Source of the DNA: Parcubacteria group bacterium GW2011_GWA2_47_8b
GTDB lineage: Bacteria; Patescibacteriota; Minisyncoccia; UBA6257; WO2-44-18
DNA length: 6,638 nt
Reading direction: 5' to 3'
Assembly: GCA_001003205.1 (NCBI GenBank)
Contig: LCOU01000028.1
Location: 1-6,638 of the forward strand
A model generated the notes under the pieces. It did not search any database. It was not told the DNA's origin and saw only the letters and a program-made list of their open reading frames with translations. The position numbers and the translations under genes were made by a program. Below are positions 3,770 to 6,638 of this stretch, in pieces (positions within the stretch are counted from its first letter, which is position 1; every line of letters begins with the position of its first letter).

Positions 3770-4717
3770 ATGGACGATGATATAAAAGTTACTACGGGAG
3801 AGGGGATGCCGCCGGAAGTTCCGCCAGTTGTGCCTCCGCCCGTGACGAGTCAAGCTCCTTCGGCAGGTTCAGGGCAAGCTGTGCCTCAGCCGGATTTTTT
3901 TGCTCCGGAAACTTTTGCGCCGTCGCCGATTCCCGGAGGCGCTACAGCCACTCCCACAGCTCCAGCCACTCCTGCGGCTCCTGCCGCTCCCGGCGCCGCT
4001 AAGCCAAAGACGGCGATTTTGATAATCGGCGCGATTGCTTTTATCGGTGTTGTCGGTTCTCTTGCTTATTTTGTAATTTTTCCGGCATTGTTTGGGCAGA
4101 AAAAAGGGGCGGTTACCGAACAGCCGCCGGCGAATGAAGTTTCTACGCCCGCTCCTGCCGCGCACCAGAGCTATCTTGTCACTCCGCCCGCCGCCGAAGC
4201 TCAACTCAATCTTTCAGATAGGAATTATCCGACAATTATTCTAGCTCTCCAAAACGAAGCCTTTAACCAGCTTGCTGACGGGCAATTTAAGGAAATAAAA
4301 ATTTCCGATGCCAACGGGCAGGTGCCGTTTTCTGACTACTTGGTTGGTGTAATTCCGGCCACAACGGCGTTAAGCGTGGGCAATTGGTTTGAAAACGATT
4401 TTACCGCGCTTCTTTATTACGACAGCAAAGGAGTCTGGCCGGTTTACGTTGCGAAATTAAAAGCGGGTGTAAGTTCGGAGTCTGTTCTGGGCGGATTCGG
4501 CGAGATAGAGCCGGTTCTGGAATTGGGTAATATGTATTTATTGCCGCCCGGAACGTTTTCGGGTTTCAAAAATGGCAAGGTGGGAAGTTATCAGACTCGG
4601 TATTCCGTCGGTACCCAATCAGGGGCGTCGTTCAATTATGGAATTGTCGGCGACTATTTCGTGGTGAGCACAAATTACGATGCTCTCAAGTCCGTTTTGC
4701 CGCTGCTGGGGTTATAG
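3770..4717 (+). CDS. Proline/alanine-rich single-pass membrane protein, function unknown
   Basis: I do not recognise a named family. The 315-aa product has three parts. An N-terminal disordered region (1-80) is rich in Pro, Ala and Thr (for example PPEVPPVVPPP at 14-24 and TPTAPATPAAPAAPGAA at 61-77). One hydrophobic helix follows (about 81-108, ILIIGAIAFIGVVGSLAYFVIF). A C-terminal domain follows a second low-complexity linker (112-140). The missing N-terminal signal and the helix position suggest a cytoplasmic Pro-rich tail and an external domain of about 175 residues with mixed alpha/beta character. No catalytic motif or cysteine is visible. The peptide SAGSGQA (31-37) comes from a short DNA repeat (3857-3880). 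The gene starts a run of three co-directional genes and lies 14 bases before the TraR/DksA-like gene, but that spacing holds a strong promoter, so co-function is uncertain. The ATG at 3770 is the only good start before the Pro-rich region. Confidence 0.82.
   Translation: MDDDIKVTTGEGMPPEVPPVVPPPVTSQAPSAGSGQAVPQPDFFAPETFAPSPIPGGATATPTAPATPAAPAAPGAAKPKTAILIIGAIAFIGVVGSLAYFVIFPALFGQKKGAVTEQPPANEVSTPAPAAHQSYLVTPPAAEAQLNLSDRNYPTIILALQNEAFNQLADGQFKEIKISDANGQVPFSDYLVGVIPATTALSVGNWFENDFTALLYYDSKGVWPVYVAKLKAGVSSESVLGGFGEIEPVLELGNMYLLPPGTFSGFKNGKVGSYQTRYSVGTQSGASFNYGIVGDYFVVSTNYDALKSVLPLLGL
3857..3880 (+). repeat. Possible dispersed repeat encoding SAGSGQA
   Basis: The block CTTCGGCAGGTTCAGGGC and its next bases resemble a CTTCGACAGGCTCAGGGCAAGC-like dispersed repeat that I recall from many bacterial genomes. 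It is written here in frame as (P)SAGSGQA inside the disordered region of the membrane protein. Only one copy is in the window, so its repeat nature rests on memory and is not shown by the sequence. Confidence 0.35.
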
Positions 4718-4725
4718 AGTATAAT
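4697..4725 (+). promoter_or_regulatory. Promoter of the TraR/DksA-family gene
   Basis: A consensus -10 TATAAT (4720-4725) lies 17 bases after TTGCCG (4697-4702), a 4-of-6 match to TTGACA. Initiation about seven bases after the -10 would be at 4732, the A of the start codon, so the mRNA would be leaderless. The -35 lies within the last codons of the upstream membrane-protein gene. Confidence 0.65.
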
Positions 4726-4731
4726 CCTTTT

Positions 4732-5070
4732 ATGGCAGTAACAAAAAAAGAACTGGACGAATTTCACAAACGCCTTCTCAAAGAGCAGAAGGAAATTGTA
4801 AAGCAGCTTGCCGATTTAGGCGGCGTGCCGGATATGGGAAGCGATACCGAGGGAGAGACATTTGACGAAGAGGCCGACGAAGCGGAGGAATACCAGAAAA
4901 ATCTTGGATTGAGGCAAGCGCTGAAAGAGCGGCTCTTGGATGTTAAAAATGCGCTGGATAAATTGTTTAAGAACGAATACGGCCGTTGTGAAAAGTGCGG
5001 AATGGAAATTGAAGCGGAGGTTTTGAAAGTGGACCCGGAATCTCGGTATTGCAAACACTGCAAGAAGTAA
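4732..5070 (+). CDS. TraR/DksA family C4-type zinc-finger transcription regulator
   Basis: The 112-aa product has a long charged alpha-helical hairpin (about 5-80) and a C-terminal C4 zinc finger: Cys86 and Cys89 (CEKCG) with Cys107 and Cys110 (CKHCK). This is the TraR/DksA layout, in which the coiled coil enters the RNA polymerase secondary channel and the finger anchors it. The coil tip is acidic (FDEEADEAEEY, 44-54), and Asp49 and Ala51 could match the functional D-x-A of DksA. The protein is shorter than E. coli DksA (about 150 aa) and more like the short dksA-like and YocK-type proteins, so whether it acts with ppGpp is not known. No Shine-Dalgarno sequence precedes the ATG; the upstream TATAAT suggests a leaderless transcript. 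comM starts 15 bases after its stop, so the two may be co-transcribed. Confidence 0.9.
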   Translation: MAVTKKELDEFHKRLLKEQKEIVKQLADLGGVPDMGSDTEGETFDEEADEAEEYQKNLGLRQALKERLLDVKNALDKLFKNEYGRCEKCGMEIEAEVLKVDPESRYCKHCKK

Positions 5071-5074
5071 TTAT

Positions 5075-5097
5075 GATGTTGGTTAATGTCCAACATC
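5075..5097 (+). promoter_or_regulatory. Hairpin with the comM start codon in its loop
   Basis: A perfect 8-bp stem GATGTTGG (5075-5082) / CCAACATC (5090-5097) encloses a 7-base loop, TTAATGT, that contains the ATG at 5086-5088. No Shine-Dalgarno sequence is seen upstream, and an in-frame stop at 5074-5076 rules out an earlier start. Folding could control or assist initiation on a transcript running in from the dksA-like gene. It lacks a T-run, so it is not a terminator. Function is inferred. Confidence 0.5.
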
Positions 5098-6615
5098 TCC
5101 AAAATTTTTTCGGCTGAACTGGAAGGGGTTGATGCGCGGCTGATTGAAGTGGAGACTGACATAAACGTCGGTCTGCATTCTTTTAATATAGTAGGTCTGG
5201 CGGATAAGGCGCTTTCCGAGGCGAAAGAGCGCGTGAATTCCGCGCTCAAAAATATCGGCGTCAAAGCGCCCAATAAAGAAAATCGCAAAATTGTGGTGAA
5301 TCTCGCGCCGGCGGACATAAAGAAGGCCGGTTCGCAGTATGATATTGCCATCGCGATAGGATATCTTCTGGCGAGCCAGCAGATAAAAGATTTTGACTCC
5401 GAGGATAAGATTTTCGCGGGGGAACTTTCACTGTCGGGCAAACTTCGCCCGATTAACGGCGCTTTGAGTATCGCGCGTCTTGCCAAAAAACTTGGAAAGA
5501 AAAATTTATTCGTGCCGAAAGGAAATGCCGAGGAAGCGGCAATTTTGCAAGGGGTAAATGTTTTTGCGGTCGGCAGCTTGAACGAACTTGTTGACCATTT
5601 AGAGGGGCGTTCTTTGATTGTATGCCAGCCGGAGACTCAAATTGCTTGCAGGGCGGGCGGGGATTTTCCGGACATTTCCGAAATTAAAGGACAGGAACAT
5701 GCCAAGCGCGCCCTTGCCATTGCTGCGGCAGGCGGCCACAACATTTTGATGTTCGGACCGCCAGGAACGGGAAAAACTATGCTGGCGCAGGCGCTAAATT
5801 CCATTTTACCGCAACCCAGTTTGGATGAAATTGTTGAAATGACCCAGATTTACAGCTCGGCCGGCGAGCTGGCGGGGGAGCCGTTCGTAAACTACCGGCC
5901 ATTTCGAGCGCCGCACCACTCGGCATCTTTGGTTTCGGTTGTCGGCGGCGGCCAAAATCCCAGGCCGGGGGAAATAAGCCTGGCGCATCGCGGCGTTTTA
6001 TTTCTGGACGAACTGCCGGAATTCCACCGCGACCTTCTTGAGGCGCTCCGTCAGCCGCTTGAAAGCGGCAAGGTGATGATTTCCCGTTCGCGGCAAAGCC
6101 TGAATCTGCCGTCCAAGTTTATTTTAGTCGCGGCAATGAACCCTTGCCCGTGCGGTTTTTACGGGGACGCCGAAAAAGCCTGCCGCTGTAGCGCGTATGA
6201 AGTTTTTCGTTACCAGAAAAAAGTTTCAGGCCCGTTGCTGGACAGAATTGACATTCAAATTGACGTGCCGCGCCTAAAAATTTCCGAACTGCGCGGCGAA
6301 AAGAAAAAAAGCGAGGACGGTTTGATAAAAAAAGTATTAGCGGCCAGAAAAATTCAGGCGGAGCGATTCGTGGGCCACAAGTTTTTGACCAATTCGGAGA
6401 TCCCGTCAAAACTTTCCGAAAAAATGATTCCGCTGGAAAAACCGGCCGAAGAATTTTTGAAAGAAATTTTTGACCGTTCAATGATTTCCGCGCGCGGCTA
6501 CTACAGAATTTTAAAAGTTGCGCGAACCATCGCCGATATGGAAATGTCCGATAAAGTCAACGCCAATCATCTGGCTGAAGCGTTCAGTTATCGCGTCAAA
6601 AATCCGGAGCTTTAG
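5086..6615 (+). CDS. comM: ComM / YifB family Mg chelatase-like AAA+ ATPase
   Basis: The 509-aa product is full length for ComM (about 500-510). The N-terminal ChlI-like domain (1-170) contains GLHSFNIVGLADKALSEAKERV and VVNLAPADIKKAGSQYDIAIA. The AAA+ core (about 195-400) has Walker A GPPGTGKT (224-231), Walker B VLFLDE (304-309), the AAMNPCPCG sensor region (349-357) with Cys354, Cys356, Cys366 and Cys368, and GPLLDRID with Arg387 as the likely arginine finger. The C-terminal Mg-chelatase-like helical domain (about 420-509) includes ISARGYYRILKVARTIADM. ComM is known in naturally competent bacteria as a hexameric helicase that extends branch migration of incoming single-stranded DNA during recombination. 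Its wide presence suggests a general role in recombination. Nothing looks broken. It starts 15 bases after the TraR/DksA-like gene, with its ATG in a hairpin loop. YifB is a synonym. Confidence 0.95.
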   Translation: MSNISKIFSAELEGVDARLIEVETDINVGLHSFNIVGLADKALSEAKERVNSALKNIGVKAPNKENRKIVVNLAPADIKKAGSQYDIAIAIGYLLASQQIKDFDSEDKIFAGELSLSGKLRPINGALSIARLAKKLGKKNLFVPKGNAEEAAILQGVNVFAVGSLNELVDHLEGRSLIVCQPETQIACRAGGDFPDISEIKGQEHAKRALAIAAAGGHNILMFGPPGTGKTMLAQALNSILPQPSLDEIVEMTQIYSSAGELAGEPFVNYRPFRAPHHSASLVSVVGGGQNPRPGEISLAHRGVLFLDELPEFHRDLLEALRQPLESGKVMISRSRQSLNLPSKFILVAAMNPCPCGFYGDAEKACRCSAYEVFRYQKKVSGPLLDRIDIQIDVPRLKISELRGEKKKSEDGLIKKVLAARKIQAERFVGHKFLTNSEIPSKLSEKMIPLEKPAEEFLKEIFDRSMISARGYYRILKVARTIADMEMSDKVNANHLAEAFSYRVKNPEL

Positions 6616-6620
6616 GGTTG

Positions 6621-6626
6621 TTGACT
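6621..6626 (+). promoter_or_regulatory. Possible -35 box of a gene beyond the window
   Basis: TTGACT lies six bases after the comM stop and runs into an eight-T stretch (6626-6633). The -10 would lie beyond the right edge, so this cannot be confirmed. There is no stem before the T-run, so it is unlikely to be a comM terminator. Confidence 0.3.
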
Positions 6627-6638
6627 TTTTTTTAAGTG

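Noticed and set aside
3869..4204. A reverse-strand open frame opposite the membrane-protein gene
   Set aside because: It is the Arg/Ser-rich mirror image of the Pro/Ala-rich coding region and has no domain or start signal.
4764..5486. A 240-codon reverse-strand open frame opposite the dksA-like gene and the start of comM
   Set aside because: It is antisense to two well-supported genes, its Ser-rich composition mirrors their codons, and it shows no recognisable domain.

Overview
The window looks like a piece of a Patescibacteria (Candidate Phyla Radiation) chromosome, most likely Parcubacteria-like. This is inferred from the protein types and style only; there is no rRNA or other taxonomic marker. 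The supporting signs are a stand-alone four-helix-bundle (S23/IVS) gene wrapped in AATTTTCAATTT-type repeats, a secreted multi-LamG protein with 'IDEVRVYNRALSAGEV' module ends, a RAYT-type HUH transposase, a small TraR/DksA zinc-finger protein with almost no leader, and a full ComM ATPase. The standard bacterial code fits all genes. Shine-Dalgarno sequences are weak or absent.

Layout. 1-436: a four-helix-bundle gene between AT-rich inverted repeats, probably a small mobile cassette. 457-2622: a 721-aa exported protein built from three LamG/jelly-roll modules. 2623-3769: a repeat-rich island. It holds six copies of a 21-bp palindrome, a REP-associated tyrosine transposase on the minus strand (2818-3528), a duplicated fragment of the LamG gene's 3' end (3579-3616 and its downstream flank), a 13-bp tandem repeat and a DnaA-box-like 9-mer. 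3770-6615: three plus-strand genes separated by only 14-15 bp. They encode a proline-rich single-pass membrane protein of unknown function, a TraR/DksA-family regulator and the ComM AAA+ ATPase/helicase.

How the parts may work together. The right half is a compact, apparently co-directional housekeeping cluster: a possible RNA-polymerase-binding regulator followed by a natural-transformation branch-migration helicase. The first two genes have promoter-like -10 boxes placed so that transcription would begin at or next to the AUG, suggesting leaderless mRNAs. The comM start codon lies in the loop of a perfect 8-bp hairpin. The middle is accessory DNA. The transposase is framed by long perfect hairpins of the same palindrome family and carries one copy in frame inside its own coding sequence. 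The nearby LamG tail and its flank occur twice, on both sides of the transposase, so the element is tied to a local duplication or truncation.

The most notable system is this REP/RAYT island with the in-frame palindrome and the duplicated gene tail. It is probably a variant of the known REP-RAYT type, not a wholly new class.
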